Below, in pieces: positions 7,681 through 19,438 of a stretch of DNA of 64,000 nt. The DNA is from Mesorhizobium sp. GbtcB19. GTDB lineage: Bacteria; Pseudomonadota; Alphaproteobacteria; Rhizobiales; Rhizobiaceae. Each line of letters opens with the position of its first letter. Position 1 is the first letter of the stretch. The stretch covers positions 159,683-223,682 of the forward strand of contig NZ_JAGXJY010000002.1 of assembly GCF_019091085.1 (NCBI RefSeq), read 5' to 3'. Made by a program: the position numbers and the translations under genes. The notes beneath the pieces were generated by a model, which saw only the letters and a program-made list of their open reading frames with translations, did not search any database and had not been told where the DNA came from.

Positions 7681-8613
7681 TCAGCCCCCGCCCTTGCTGT
7701 ATTGAGAATGCTCGAAGAACAGCACCAGACCGAGGCCGATCACAAGCGGGATGATCAGGTAGAACAGGCGGAACACCAGAAGCGCGGCGAGCACGCCCAC
7801 CGGGTCTATGTCCGAAAGGCCGGTGAGGAAGACGACCTCGAACACGCCGAGCGCGCCCGGCGCATGCGACAGGAGGCCGATCGAGAACGACACCATGAAC
7901 ACGCCGAGCACGACGAAATAGCCGGGATTGCCGGCCGCGGGCAGGGCAAAATAGATGATCGCGGCCGCCGCCAGCAGTTCGACCGGTCCGATCAGCAACT
8001 GCCGCGCGACGATCGGCAGCGCCGGATAGTGTAGCTGGAAGGAGCCGATCTTCAACGGTCTGAGCCCCAGCCAGCTGCCGAAGGCATAGGCGCCGACGAG
8101 GATGAGCATAGCGAGCCCGGCGGCGAACGCGGCGCCATGATGCGGCGCGCCGGTAAAGCGATCGATGATCTGGGGTTCCAGCAGGAGAACCAGGCCGCCG
8201 AGGAAAACGCTGGACAGGATGAAGGTGAACCAGCAGATCGCCACCAGCACGCCGACCTCCTGGCCGGTCAGCCCCCGCGTGGCATAGGCGCGGTAGCGGA
8301 TAACCGCGCCGGAAAACACCGAGCCGCCGATATTGTGCGACACCGCATAGGTGGTGAACGAGCACAGCGTGACGAACAGCCATGAGACCTTTTTGCCGAT
8401 ATGCAGCAGCGCGATGTGGTCGTAGCCGGCGAGTGAAGCGTAGGCGACGATCGAGCTTAGCGCGGCGAATATCCAGCCGCGCGGCGGGATAGCAGCGATG
8501 CCGGCCCAGACATCGTTGAGTGAAATGCCGCGCAGTTCGTGAATGAGCAGCCACAGCGAGAAGGCCACGGCTGCGATGCCTATGACCGGCCAGAAATAGC
8601 GCCTCCAATTCAT
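7681..8613 (-). CDS. YbhN/UPF0104-family membrane protein (LPG-synthase-like transmembrane domain)
   Basis: A 310-residue inner-membrane protein with about eight hydrophobic helices, related to the transmembrane (flippase) half of lysylphosphatidylglycerol synthase, family UPF0104/YbhN. Conserved features include YAVSHNIGGSVFSGAVIRYR, the helix pair around GLLSHAPGALGVFEVVFL and FRLFYLIIPLVIG. There is no C-terminal GNAT-like synthetase domain, so lipid aminoacylation is not expected; a transport or flipping role is inferred. It is monocistronic. Confidence 0.85.
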   Translation of the reverse strand: MNWRRYFWPVIGIAAVAFSLWLLIHELRGISLNDVWAGIAAIPPRGWIFAALSSIVAYASLAGYDHIALLHIGKKVSWLFVTLCSFTTYAVSHNIGGSVFSGAVIRYRAYATRGLTGQEVGVLVAICWFTFILSSVFLGGLVLLLEPQIIDRFTGAPHHGAAFAAGLAMLILVGAYAFGSWLGLRPLKIGSFQLHYPALPIVARQLLIGPVELLAAAAIIYFALPAAGNPGYFVVLGVFMVSFSIGLLSHAPGALGVFEVVFLTGLSDIDPVGVLAALLVFRLFYLIIPLVIGLGLVLFFEHSQYSKGGG

Positions 8614-8882
8614 GGCGTCGTCATCATGCGTTGCAGCTCATTCGTCCGGATTGGCCCCACGTCGCCCGCGTACAGTCATTTCAGACATGCCTGATCGAAG
8701 CCGGCTATTCAACCGGCAAGACATTGCCCCAACGTGACTTCGGCGAAATGTGAGGTCAGCAAAATTCGGGCCATGCGCTCTTGGTGATTGCCAAACGCGC
8801 TGCTACTCTGTCGCCAACTTGAAACAAATCGAGGTGCCTGCTGCGTCCGTTCCCGGTTCGCGCGGCGCCGGAAGGAACTGAA

Positions 8883-10238
8883 GTGGAAGACCACGACACC
8901 GGCGCGGGCGCGTCGGCAGTGGGTATGTCCGGGCCATCGCCGAAGGAACCGGCAGGCCCGCCTGTGGGGCGATTCAGCCGCCACGCGGGCGCGCATGCCA
9001 GACATGCCGATCAGCGACACCCCGGCCAAGGAAAAGCCGACCATCAGGGCGAGCAGCCGAAGGGCAAGACGCGCAAGCGGCGCAAGCGCAAGCGCGGCCG
9101 CAAAGTGTTCGCGCGCGACGAGAACGGCGCCATGCCGCCCTCCGCGCCAGTCGCCATCTCCGCAAGTCAAGCTCAGGGCGGGGCAGCGCGAAGTGAGCCA
9201 AGCCCACCGATCCAGGCGCCGCCACGCCCACCGCATCAGGAACTGCCGGTTTTCGCCGCGCTCGACCTTGGCACCAACAATTGCCGGCTGCTCGTCGCGG
9301 TACCGGCCCGTCACGGCCAGTTCCGCGTCATCGACGCTTTCTCGCGCATCGTCAGGCTGGGCGAGGGGCTGACGGCCAGCGGCCGGCTCGGCCAGGCGGC
9401 GATGGACCGCGCCGTCGAGGCGCTGAAGATCTGCGGCGAGAAGCTGCGCAACCGCAAGATCAGGAAAGCCAGGCTGATTGCCACCGAAGCCTGCCGCTCG
9501 GCCGCCAACGGCGTCGAATTCCTTGAGCGTGTCGAGCGCGAGGCCGGGCTGAAGCTCGAGATCATCGACCGCCAGACAGAGGCCCGTCTTGCCGTTTCCG
9601 GCTGCGGTTCGCTGGTCGAACGCGACACGCAAGGCGTGGTGCTTTTCGACATCGGCGGCGGCTCGTCCGAGATCGCGCTGATCGACCTGACCGGACGGCG
9701 CTCCCCGCGGCTAGCCAACCACATCGTGTCGTGGACCTCGCTTCCCGTCGGCGTCGTGTCGCTCGCCGAGCGCTTCGGCGGCCGCACCGTGACGCGCGAG
9801 ACTTTCGCCGCGATGGTGGACGACGTGGCGGCGCGCCTGAAAGTCTTCGACGGCCGCGACCGGCTCGCGCATGTGCTGGCCAGCCCCAACTTTCACCTGC
9901 TCGGCACTTCCGGCACGGTGACCACGCTGGCCGGCGTCCATCTTGATCTCGAACGCTATGACCGCCGCCGCGTCGATGGGCTGTGGATGGACCGCGACAG
10001 CGTCGACCGGATGATCGAGCGGCTGATCGGCTGGGATTTCCAGCAGCGCTGCGCCAACCCCTGCATCGGCGCCGACCGCGCCGACCTGGTGCTTGCCGGC
10101 TGCGCCATCCTGGAAGCGATCCGCGGTGTTTGGCCGTCCGAGCGGCTGCGCGTCGCCGACCGCGGCCTGCGCGAGGGAATCCTGAGCGAGCTGATGGCCG
10201 ATGACGGCGTCTGGCGCAACGAAGGTGCGCGCCGATGA
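8883..10238 (+). CDS. Ppx/GppA-family phosphatase with basic N-terminal extension
   Basis: A 451-residue exopolyphosphatase/pppGpp phosphatase family protein (ASKHA fold). The phosphate-1 motif [15 protein letters not shown] starts near residue 124 (Asp128), phosphate-2 is [15 protein letters not shown], and [14 protein letters not shown] and [13 protein letters not shown] complete the domain. The first ~120 residues are an unusual low-complexity extension with a Lys/Arg block ([15 protein letters not shown], residues 60-74). Start GTG 8883 has a GGAAGGA site; ATG 8925 is an alternative. It overlaps rlmE by 4 bp. Polyphosphate versus pppGpp cannot be separated by sequence. Confidence 0.88.
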   Translation: MEDHDTGAGASAVGMSGPSPKEPAGPPVGRFSRHAGAHARHADQRHPGQGKADHQGEQPKGKTRKRRKRKRGRKVFARDENGAMPPSAPVAISASQAQGGAARSEPSPPIQAPPRPPHQELPVFAALDLGTNNCRLLVAVPARHGQFRVIDAFSRIVRLGEGLTASGRLGQAAMDRAVEALKICGEKLRNRKIRKARLIATEACRSAANGVEFLERVEREAGLKLEIIDRQTEARLAVSGCGSLVERDTQGVVLFDIGGGSSEIALIDLTGRRSPRLANHIVSWTSLPVGVVSLAERFGGRTVTRETFAAMVDDVAARLKVFDGRDRLAHVLASPNFHLLGTSGTVTTLAGVHLDLERYDRRRVDGLWMDRDSVDRMIERLIGWDFQQRCANPCIGADRADLVLAGCAILEAIRGVWPSERLRVADRGLREGILSELMADDGVWRNEGARR

Positions 10239-10930
10239 CGAAAAAGCCGGAGAAACCTGGCTCTGGAAGCATTCGCGTGCTCAAGACCAGGATCAAGAAG
10301 AAGAGCGGCCTGAAGGAATCCTCCCGCCGCTGGCTCGAGCGTCACATGAACGACCCCTATGTGCAGCGCTCCAAGGCCGATGGCTACCGCTCCCGCGCCG
10401 CCTACAAGCTGATCGAGATCGACGACAAGCATCACCTCTTGAAACCCGGCATGAAGGTTATCGACCTGGGCGCCGCGCCCGGCGGCTGGTGCCAGGTGGC
10501 GGCCGCGCGCACGAAGTCGAGCGCCGACAGCCCGCATGTCGTCGGCATCGACTATCTCGAAATGGACGCGGTCCCGGGCGCCGTCATCCTGCAGATGGAT
10601 TTCCTCGATCCCGACGCGCCGCAAAAACTTGCCGAGGCGCTCGGCGGCCAGCCGGATGTGGTGCTCTCCGATATGGCCGCGCCGACCACCGGGCACCGCC
10701 GCACTGATCATCTGCGCACCATGCATCTGTGCGAAGTCGCGGCCGATTTCGCTCTGCATGTGCTCAAGCCCGGCGGGCATTTCCTCGCCAAGACATTCCA
10801 GGGCGGGGCCGAGAACGAGCTGCTTTCGCTGCTGAAGCAGAACTTCCGCGCGGTCCATCACGTCAAGCCACCGGCTTCAAGGGATGAGTCGGTGGAGCTG
10901 TATTTGCTGGCGAAGGATTTCAAGGGGTAG
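10235..10930 (+). CDS. rlmE: 23S rRNA (uridine-2'-O-)-methyltransferase
   Basis: A 231-residue RlmE/RrmJ (FtsJ) protein that 2'-O-methylates U2552 of 23S rRNA at a late stage of 50S assembly, using SAM. The SAM loop is [14 protein letters not shown]; the downstream [28 protein letters not shown] and [11 protein letters not shown] supply the K-D-K-E catalytic set of the family. The N-terminal basic stretch ([24 protein letters not shown]) is typical. It is coupled to the Ppx/GppA gene by a 4-bp overlap, a rhizobial arrangement. Confidence 0.95.
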   Translation: MTKKPEKPGSGSIRVLKTRIKKKSGLKESSRRWLERHMNDPYVQRSKADGYRSRAAYKLIEIDDKHHLLKPGMKVIDLGAAPGGWCQVAAARTKSSADSPHVVGIDYLEMDAVPGAVILQMDFLDPDAPQKLAEALGGQPDVVLSDMAAPTTGHRRTDHLRTMHLCEVAADFALHVLKPGGHFLAKTFQGGAENELLSLLKQNFRAVHHVKPPASRDESVELYLLAKDFKG

Positions 10931-10933
10931 CGC

Positions 10934-11164
10934 TTCTCCTTCTCCCCTTGTGGGGTGAGAAGCGGTCCGCGTTAGCGGACGAAAAGCCAATTGCTTGGCA
11001 TTTCGAGCTTCGAACGCCCTGAGCCTGCGAAGGGCCGGGTGGTGTCGCCGAAGGCGACGGATGAGGGATGCTCCAGGGAAAGCCAACGTCTCACTCCGCT
11101 GGAACACCCCTCATCCGTCTCGGCGCTGCGCGCCGGTCCACCTTCTCCCACAAGGGGAGAAGGA
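10934..11164. repeat. RIME-like palindromic intergenic element, expanded copy
   Basis: Ends in inverted repeats (CCTTCTCCCCTTG near 10938 and CAAGGGGAGAAGG at 11151-11163). Internally it carries GGATGAGGGATGCTCCAGGG, the block AAGCCAACGTCTCACTCCGC, and CCCCTCATCC, which occur in inverted orientation in the elements at 16191 and 46607. Compared with those ~148-bp copies it contains about 80 extra bases (roughly 10960-11045) near one end. It lies between rlmE and the minus-strand transporter gene. Confidence 0.75.
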
Positions 11165-11174
11165 CAGGGCGCTG

Positions 11175-12620
11175 CTACTTCCCCGCCGTTCCGACCGACT
11201 CCAGCGTCTTCGGCGAGGTTAGCCGCCCGTGCCCCGACACCGCATTGCCGGCGTCCGGCGCAAGCCGCATGAAGGTGATCGACGCCGCCGCGGACACTGC
11301 CGCCACAATGAAGAAGGCGATGTGGAAGTCGCTCAAGGTCAGCGGACCGCCATGGATCGAGGTCGAGACTTCGAGGATGCCGCCGGCCAGCGCCACGCCG
11401 AGCGCGATCGACAATTGCTGGAAGACCGCGGTGATCGGCGTCGCCTTGCTGGTGTCGGCGGGCGTGATCTCGGCATAGGAGAGCGCGTTGACGCCGGTGA
11501 AGAACATCGAGCGGATGAAGCCGCCGACCAAGAGGATCGCCAGCATCAGCGCATAGGGCGTCTGCGGCGTGAACAGGCCGTAGATGGCGATCGAGGCGGC
11601 TGCGACCAGCGAGCCCCAGATCAATACCCGCCGGAAGCCGGCGAGGCGGAAGAGCAGCGCGGTCACGAACTTCATGCCGATGGCGCCGATCGCCGAAACG
11701 AAGGTGATCATGCCGGACTGGAAGGGCGTCAGCCCGAAACCGATCTGGAACATCAGCGGCAACAGGAACGGCACCGCGCCGATGCCGATGCGAAACAGCG
11801 AGCCGCCGAGCACGGAGGATCGGAAGACCTGGTTGCGGAACAGTTCCAGCGCCAGCAGCGGATTTTTGGCGCGCCGGGCGTGGATCAGATAGAGCACGCC
11901 CGAGACCACGCCGACGGCCACCGTGATGAAGCCGGCGATTGGCGGCAGCGCCGGCAGGCTGACCACGGAAAGGCCGAAGACGACGCCGGAAGCGGCAAGC
12001 CCCGAGAGCACGAAGCCGGGGAAATCGAGCGGCGGCGTCTCGGCCGGCTCGGTTTGCGGCAGATAGCGCGTGGCGAGCCACATGCCGATGAGGCCGATCG
12101 GCACATTGATCAGGAAAATCCAGTGCCAGGTGAAATAGGTGGTGATGAAGCCGCCGATCGGCGGGCCGACCAGCGGGCCGACCAGCGCCGGCACGGTCAG
12201 CCAGGACATTGCGGCGACCAGCTCGCTCTTCGGCGTGGCGCGCACCAGCACCAGGCGGCCGACCGGCGTCATCATCGCGCCGCCCATGCCTTGCAGGAAG
12301 CGCGACACCACGAAAGCCGGCAGCGAATTGGCGAAGGCGCAGGCGACAGAGCCCGCAATGAAGACGCCGATCGCGGCGCGGAACACATTCTTGGCGCCGA
12401 ACCGGTCCGCCATCCAGCCGCTGATCGGAATGAAGATCGCCAGTGACACCAGATAGGCCGTCAGCGCCAGTTTCAGCGCGATCGGGCTGGTATGGATGTC
12501 GACGGCGATCGCCGGCAGCGACGTGGCGATCACGGTCGAATCCATGTTTTCCATGAAAAGAGCGACCGCCAGGATGAGCGGGATGATGCGGTTCAAGGGA
12601 GCGCCCTGACTTGTCTTCAC
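11175..12620 (-). CDS. DHA2-type MFS drug/multidrug transporter
   Basis: A ~481-residue major facilitator with 12-14 predicted helices. LFMENMDSTVIATSLPAIA is the DHA2 helix-1 signature, SGWMADRFGAKNVFRAAI is MFS motif A, and RFLQGMGGAMMTPVGRLVL plus WHWIFLINVPIGL are typical of H+-driven multidrug exporters. Start GTG 12620 puts 10 residues before helix 1; an in-frame ATG at 12692 would add 24 residues but neither has a strong ribosome-binding site. The frame stays open far upstream (to 12944), which is not thought to be coding. Substrates are unknown. Confidence 0.87.
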   Translation of the reverse strand: MKTSQGAPLNRIIPLILAVALFMENMDSTVIATSLPAIAVDIHTSPIALKLALTAYLVSLAIFIPISGWMADRFGAKNVFRAAIGVFIAGSVACAFANSLPAFVVSRFLQGMGGAMMTPVGRLVLVRATPKSELVAAMSWLTVPALVGPLVGPPIGGFITTYFTWHWIFLINVPIGLIGMWLATRYLPQTEPAETPPLDFPGFVLSGLAASGVVFGLSVVSLPALPPIAGFITVAVGVVSGVLYLIHARRAKNPLLALELFRNQVFRSSVLGGSLFRIGIGAVPFLLPLMFQIGFGLTPFQSGMITFVSAIGAIGMKFVTALLFRLAGFRRVLIWGSLVAAASIAIYGLFTPQTPYALMLAILLVGGFIRSMFFTGVNALSYAEITPADTSKATPITAVFQQLSIALGVALAGGILEVSTSIHGGPLTLSDFHIAFFIVAAVSAAASITFMRLAPDAGNAVSGHGRLTSPKTLESVGTAGK

Positions 12621-12752
12621 GAATCTGAAGCCTGGCTTGGGGGCGAGCCGGCACGCCCGGGCGGTTATCACGCATTGGCCCGGGTGTCGCATTAAATTGC
12701 TGTCACTTTTGTGCGACCGCAACCCCTGGTGGCCGTCATCGTCCGGCGGCTC

Positions 12753-12800
12753 TTGATAAATGGGGGCCTTGTCGCTATTGTAGTGAAAATAACTACAATA
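12753..12800 (+). promoter_or_regulatory. Promoter and operator of the phd-vapC pair
   Basis: A -35-like TTGATA (12753-12758) and a -10-like TATTGT (12776-12781) are 17 bp apart. Starting at the -10 is a perfect inverted repeat TATTGTAGT (12776-12784) / ACTACAATA (12792-12800) with a 7-bp spacer. Placement over the -10 and start region suits autorepression by the Phd-type antitoxin that starts at 12810. Binding is inferred. Confidence 0.68.
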
Positions 12801-12809
12801 GGTGCAGTC

Positions 12810-13051
12810 GTGGATGAAGCCGTATCGGCTGCCGATGCCAATCGCAGATTCTCGCATATCCTGCGTGAGGTGCGTGAGGGCCAAAGTTACGTCGTTACCA
12901 GCCATGGACGGCCGGTGGCTCGGATCGTGCCTGCCGAGAAGCACGAGGGCGTGGCCGCTCGCTCGCGCGCAGTATTGCTATCGCGACTTGAGCGACAGCC
13001 GATCGTAGATGCCGGACGCTGGACACGCGACGAGCTTTACGAGGATGACCT

Positions 13052-13055
<4 letters not shown>
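12810..13055 (+). CDS. Phd/YefM-family antitoxin
   Basis: From GTG 12810 the product is 81 residues: VDEAVSAADANRRFSHILREVREGQSYVVTSHGRPVARIVPAEKH is the classic Phd/YefM DNA-binding dimer fold, followed by a C-terminal toxin-binding tail (RQPIVDAGRWTRDELYEDDL). The frame extends upstream to 12711 but the operator palindrome and domain start favour GTG 12810. It ends in a 4-bp overlap with the PIN-domain toxin. It should bind the toxin and the palindrome at 12776-12800. Confidence 0.88.
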
Positions 13056-15739
<2,684 letters not shown>

Positions 15740-15758
15740 CGCGAGGAGGGGCGCGCAC

Positions 15759-16178
15759 ATGCACCAGACCGCCATCTTCTGGCCGATGCTGGCGCATGTG
15801 CTCCTGGTCTACATCGTCTATCTGGTGATGCTGAAGCGGCGCTATGGTGCGCTGAAGTCGGGCGAGGCCAAGGTCAGCCAGTACAAGCTCCGCTCGACCG
15901 AGCCGGCGTCCAGCGTCACCGTCGCCAACAATCTGATCAACCAGTTCGAGCTGCCGGTTCTCTTCTACGCGCTATGCCTGGCGCTGTTCGTCACCAACGG
16001 TGTGAACTACCTGACGCTGGTGCTGATGTGGCTGTTCATAGTCACGCGCTATGTTCACGCCTGGGTGCATCTCAACAGAAACTATGTGCTGCACCGCACC
16101 CGCGCCTTCTTCCTCGGCGCCGGCATACTTTTCGTCGCCTGGATATGGTTCGCGCTCCACCTGCTCGGGGTAGTTTGA
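15759..16178 (+). CDS. MAPEG-family membrane protein
   Basis: A 139-residue four-helix membrane protein of the MAPEG superfamily (membrane-associated eicosanoid/glutathione metabolism). The signature is the polar-helix segment VANNLINQFELPVLFYALCL, with WVHLNRNYVLHRTRAFF later. Bacterial members bind glutathione in some cases but most have no assigned reaction. Start ATG 15759 has a GAGGAGG site close upstream. It follows the unknown membrane protein closely and is followed by a palindromic repeat. Confidence 0.85.
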   Translation: MHQTAIFWPMLAHVLLVYIVYLVMLKRRYGALKSGEAKVSQYKLRSTEPASSVTVANNLINQFELPVLFYALCLALFVTNGVNYLTLVLMWLFIVTRYVHAWVHLNRNYVLHRTRAFFLGAGILFVAWIWFALHLLGVV

Positions 16179-16190
16179 GCGCGTCTTTCC

Positions 16191-16338
16191 CTTCTCCCCT
16201 TGTGGGAGAAGGTGGATCGGCGCGATAGCGCCGAGACGGATGAGGGGTGTTCCAGCGGAGTGAGACGTTGGCTTTCCCTGGAGCACCCCTCATCCGTCGC
16301 CTTCGGCGACACCTTCTCCCACAAGAAGGGGAGAAGGA
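16191..16338. repeat. RIME-like palindromic intergenic element (~148 bp)
   Basis: Terminal inverted repeats CTTCTCCCCTTGTGGGAGAA (from 16191) and TTCTCCCACAAGAAGGGGAG (to about 16335). Inside are smaller hairpins (CGGCGCGATAGCGCCG; GTCGCCTTCGGCGAC) and paired blocks GGATGAGGGGTG / CACCCCTCATCC. Nearly identical to the copy at 46607-46754 and, inverted, to most of 10934-11164. It lies between converging genes. Confidence 0.85.
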
Positions 16339-16344
16339 GAGGCG

Positions 16345-17496
16345 CTACAGATCGAACACCGCGATCCGGCGCTTGTCGAACTTGATGCCGATCTCGCCGC
16401 GTACCAGCCGCAGCGCCTGCTCGCCGAAGACGGCGCGGCGCCATCCCTGCAGCGCCGGCACGTCGGCTTCGTCGCCCTCGGCGGCGATGCGGTCGATATC
16501 GTCGCTGGAGGCAAGCACCTTGGTGGCGACGCCTTCCTTTTCGGCGACGATCCTGAGCAGCACCTTGAGCAGTTCCGCCGCCGCGCTAGAACCCTCCGGC
16601 GGCTGCACGCTTTTCGGCAGTTTCGGCATCGCGTCCTTGGGCAAGGCCAGCGCCGCATTGACCGCGCCGAGCAGCGCGGTTGCCGTCGCGGAGCGCTCCC
16701 AGCCTTTCGGCGTGGTGCGCAGCTTGCCGAGTGCCGCCGCGTCGCGCGGCGCCTGCTGCGCGATCTCGTAGATCGCATCGTCCTTGAGCACGCGGCCGCG
16801 CGGCACGTCGCGCTCGCGCGCCTCACGCTCGCGCCAGGCGGCGACGGCCTGCACGATCGCCAGCTCCTGCGGCTTGCGCAGCCGCATCTTGAGCCGCTTC
16901 CAGGCATCCTCGGGATGCGGATCGTAGGTCTCGCGCGAGGTGAGGACGTCCATCTCCTCGTTCAACCAATGGGCGCGGTCCTCACGCTTCAGCTCGGCGC
17001 TGAGATGCTGGTAGACCTTGATCAGATGGGTGACGTCGGCAAGCGCGTATTCGAGTTGCTTGTCGGACAGCGGCCGGTGGCGCCAGTCTGTGAAGCGCGA
17101 GGATTTGTCGAGCCGCGCTCCGGTGACCTTCTGGACGAGCTGGTCATAGGAAACGCTGTCGCCGAAGCCGCAGACCATTGCCGCCACCTGCGTGTCGAAC
17201 ACCGGATGCGGCACCAGATTGCCGAGATGGACGATGATTTCGATGTCCTGGCGTGCCGCGTGGAAGACCTTCAGCACAGCCTCGTTGGCCATGAGCCGGA
17301 AAAAAGGCTTCAGGTCGATGCCGGGCGACAACGGATCGATAAGCGCCTCAATCCCAGGCGCGGCGATCTGGATCAGGCATAGAATCGGCCAGAAGGTCGT
17401 CTCGCGGATGAATTCGGTATCGACGGTAACGAATTCAGACTTTTCGAACGCCGCAACAACGCTCTCGAGTTCTTCTTGTGTGGTGATGACGCGCAT
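16345..17496 (-). CDS. rnd: Ribonuclease D
   Basis: A 383-residue RNase D, a 3'-5' exoribonuclease trimming tRNA precursors. The DEDDy exonuclease motifs are seen: FVTVDTEFIRETTFWP (Exo I), VFHAARQDIEI (Exo II) and LEYALADVTHLIKVY (Exo III). One HRDC domain follows (RLRKPQELAIVQAVAAWREREARERD) plus a second HRDC-like region. Start ATG 17496 begins MRVITTQEELESVV; an upstream in-frame codon at 17532 is possible. It ends next to the palindromic repeat. Confidence 0.94.
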   Translation of the reverse strand: MRVITTQEELESVVAAFEKSEFVTVDTEFIRETTFWPILCLIQIAAPGIEALIDPLSPGIDLKPFFRLMANEAVLKVFHAARQDIEIIVHLGNLVPHPVFDTQVAAMVCGFGDSVSYDQLVQKVTGARLDKSSRFTDWRHRPLSDKQLEYALADVTHLIKVYQHLSAELKREDRAHWLNEEMDVLTSRETYDPHPEDAWKRLKMRLRKPQELAIVQAVAAWREREARERDVPRGRVLKDDAIYEIAQQAPRDAAALGKLRTTPKGWERSATATALLGAVNAALALPKDAMPKLPKSVQPPEGSSAAAELLKVLLRIVAEKEGVATKVLASSDDIDRIAAEGDEADVPALQGWRRAVFGEQALRLVRGEIGIKFDKRRIAVFDL

Positions 17497-17635
17497 CAAA
17501 TCGCTTTTGGCACAGTATGAGGCCTCTTTCAATTTCAGCCGCGCGCGCTTTCGTCAAGCCGCCGCAACGTAAGCGGTGGTCCGATCGTCGGATTCTCCCG
17601 TGCGAAATCGCGCCGCGTGCCTGCGCGCCGACCCG

Positions 17636-18094
17636 CTATGCCTCTCGATCCGTCGCTCTCCGCTCCGTCGCGGCTTTCAGAATCGGCAGCGTGCCGCCCC
17701 AATAGAGGCTGACGTGCGGGCCGATGGACGGTTCGGCAAAATTGTTCAGCGTCACGGTGAGCAGGGTTGCGCGCTCACGGGGCGAGAGATCGAAACGAAC
17801 TGCTGTGCGATTTTCAGGCAGGTCGGCCAGTCGCGATTGCGACAGGGTGCTCCAGTAATCATAGGCGAAGACCCGCTCAGGTTCGAAGCGCAGGATCGTG
17901 CCGCGGTTTTCGAATGGCAGGCCGTGCAACAGCCCGCGGATCACGATCGGGGATCCGACCTGGGGTTTGAGAGTAACCTCCAGCGCCTCGTCGGACATCC
18001 AGCCTTGCATTATGTCCGGTTCGGTCACGCTTCGCCAAACGTGGGACAGCGGGGCCGCAATCACGATCGACTTGACGATGGGCGAGCCGTTCAT
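17636..18094 (-). CDS. SRPBCC (START/Bet v 1-like, AHSA1-type) protein
   Basis: A 152-residue single SRPBCC domain: IVIAAPLSHVWRSVTEPDIMQGWM at the N-terminus, TLKPQVGSPIVIRGLLHG, then FEPERVFAYDYWSTLSQSR. Such proteins bind hydrophobic ligands in a deep cavity or act in detoxification; none is enzymatically assigned from sequence. The gene overlaps the upstream MFS gene by 4 bp, so it is the second gene of that operon. Confidence 0.82.
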   Translation of the reverse strand: MNGSPIVKSIVIAAPLSHVWRSVTEPDIMQGWMSDEALEVTLKPQVGSPIVIRGLLHGLPFENRGTILRFEPERVFAYDYWSTLSQSRLADLPENRTAVRFDLSPRERATLLTVTLNNFAEPSIGPHVSLYWGGTLPILKAATERRATDREA

Positions 18095-19317
18095 GCCTCA
18101 TAGGCCCGGGCGGGGACCCTCTCCCCCGGTGCGCCGGACCCCATGCCGTCCGGAACAGCGTTCGGCGATGGTCGCCGGCCGAGCGCGCCAGCGGCCGCCA
18201 GGCTGAGCACGATGAACGGTATGCCGATGCCATAGGCCGAGCGGATGCCCCAGTGGTCGGAGACGAAGCCGAGCAGAGGCGGCCCGAGCAGGAAGGCGAC
18301 GAAGGAGATCTGCGACAATGCCGCGACGTTGATCGCGGCGGAGCGATCCGTCCTCTGGGCCGCCGCTGAAATCGCCAGCGGAAAGATGGCGCTGCAACCG
18401 ATTCCCATGAGCGCAAAGCCCAGCATCGAGACGAAGGGCAGGGGCGAGAAGAAGACGATGACCACGCCGGCCGCCATCGTTGCAAGGAGCACGCGCGCCA
18501 CGCCGCTCGGCGAGTGGCGGTCGACGAAGCTGTCGGCGAAGAAGCGTGTCGTTGCCTGCGAGAAGGCGAACAGCGCCACCGTGATCCCGGCGACGAACGG
18601 GCCCGATTCGAACACGGTGCGCATATAGATCGCCGACCAGTCCATGCTGGCGCCTTCCATCAGCATCGCCGACAGCGTCACCGCGACGAGGATGAGGATC
18701 GGCAGAGTCGGCCGGGCAAACATCGGCGCTTTGTCGTCGGTCGCGGCGAAACGCGCTGGCGCCGGTTCGAAGCCGCCGAGGAACAGCACCATCGCAACCG
18801 CCACCATCGGCACCACCAGCGCCAGATGCAATTGTGGCGACAGGCCGAGATGTGCCAGCGCGCCGCCGAACAGCCCGGCGCCGAAGAAGCCGATGCTCCA
18901 GAACGAATGCGCCCGGTTCATGATGCGGCGCTGAAGCAGGAACTCGGTCCTGTCAGCCTCGACATTCAAGATGATTTCGATGCTGCCGATCATCAGTCCG
19001 ACCGGCAGCAGCATCAGGAACAGAGCGGCCGGGCCTGGCGCGTGCACCGCGACGGCATAGGCAATCGCGAGCAGCGGCACCAGCCAAAGCAGCGCGCGGC
19101 GAAAGCCGACGCGCTCCAGGATCGGCGTCGCCAGCGTCAGCGCGATCAGGGTGCCAATCGGCGTCCCGATCAGGGCGAGCCCGAGCGTGCCGTCCTCGAT
19201 CTGCATGGCATGCTTGATGTCGGGCAGGCGCGGAAAGATGTTGCCCATGGCGAAGGAATAGATCGCAAAGCCGGCATAGACGCGGTGTTGCGGGGCGAGT
19301 TTCAGGCCAAAGGTCAT
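18091..19317 (-). CDS. MFS transporter (YbjJ-like)
   Basis: A 408-residue major facilitator with 12 helices. The opening YAGFAIYSFAMGNIFPRLPDIKHAM and NRAHSFWSIGFFGAGLFGGAL in the middle are characteristic of the YbjJ-like/sugar-type branch. Start ATG 19317 begins MTFGLKLAPQHR, directly before helix 1; the frame stays open upstream into the regulator but that is not coding. It diverges from a DeoR-family gene and shares its 120-bp control region, so it is probably that regulator's target. Confidence 0.86.
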   Translation of the reverse strand: MTFGLKLAPQHRVYAGFAIYSFAMGNIFPRLPDIKHAMQIEDGTLGLALIGTPIGTLIALTLATPILERVGFRRALLWLVPLLAIAYAVAVHAPGPAALFLMLLPVGLMIGSIEIILNVEADRTEFLLQRRIMNRAHSFWSIGFFGAGLFGGALAHLGLSPQLHLALVVPMVAVAMVLFLGGFEPAPARFAATDDKAPMFARPTLPILILVAVTLSAMLMEGASMDWSAIYMRTVFESGPFVAGITVALFAFSQATTRFFADSFVDRHSPSGVARVLLATMAAGVVIVFFSPLPFVSMLGFALMGIGCSAIFPLAISAAAQRTDRSAAINVAALSQISFVAFLLGPPLLGFVSDHWGIRSAYGIGIPFIVLSLAAAGALGRRPSPNAVPDGMGSGAPGERVPARAYEA

Positions 19318-19384
19318 CACGGGCAATCCAACAGGAGATTTCGGCGGGCGGCCTCTCGGGGACGCTGGCGGACGGGACTCCTTC

Positions 19385-19438
19385 TTGCACGAACAGGCAA
19401 AACATGCAATAACGTGCACAAATAAATAGGATCGTGCA
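19385..19438 (+). promoter_or_regulatory. Candidate DeoR operator sites in the divergent control region
   Basis: TGCACG at 19386-19391 is the inverse of CGTGCA at 19413-19418, and CGTGCA recurs at 19433-19438, touching the regulator's ATG. The two direct copies are 20 bp apart. DeoR-family proteins usually bind spaced repeats of this kind. The sites lie between the MFS gene and the DeoR gene and could control both; binding is inferred. Confidence 0.5.

Noticed and set aside
11229..12446. 405-codon plus-strand ORF opposite the DHA2 transporter
   Set aside because: Composition is Arg/Asp/His-rich shadow sequence; minus strand encodes clear MFS motifs.
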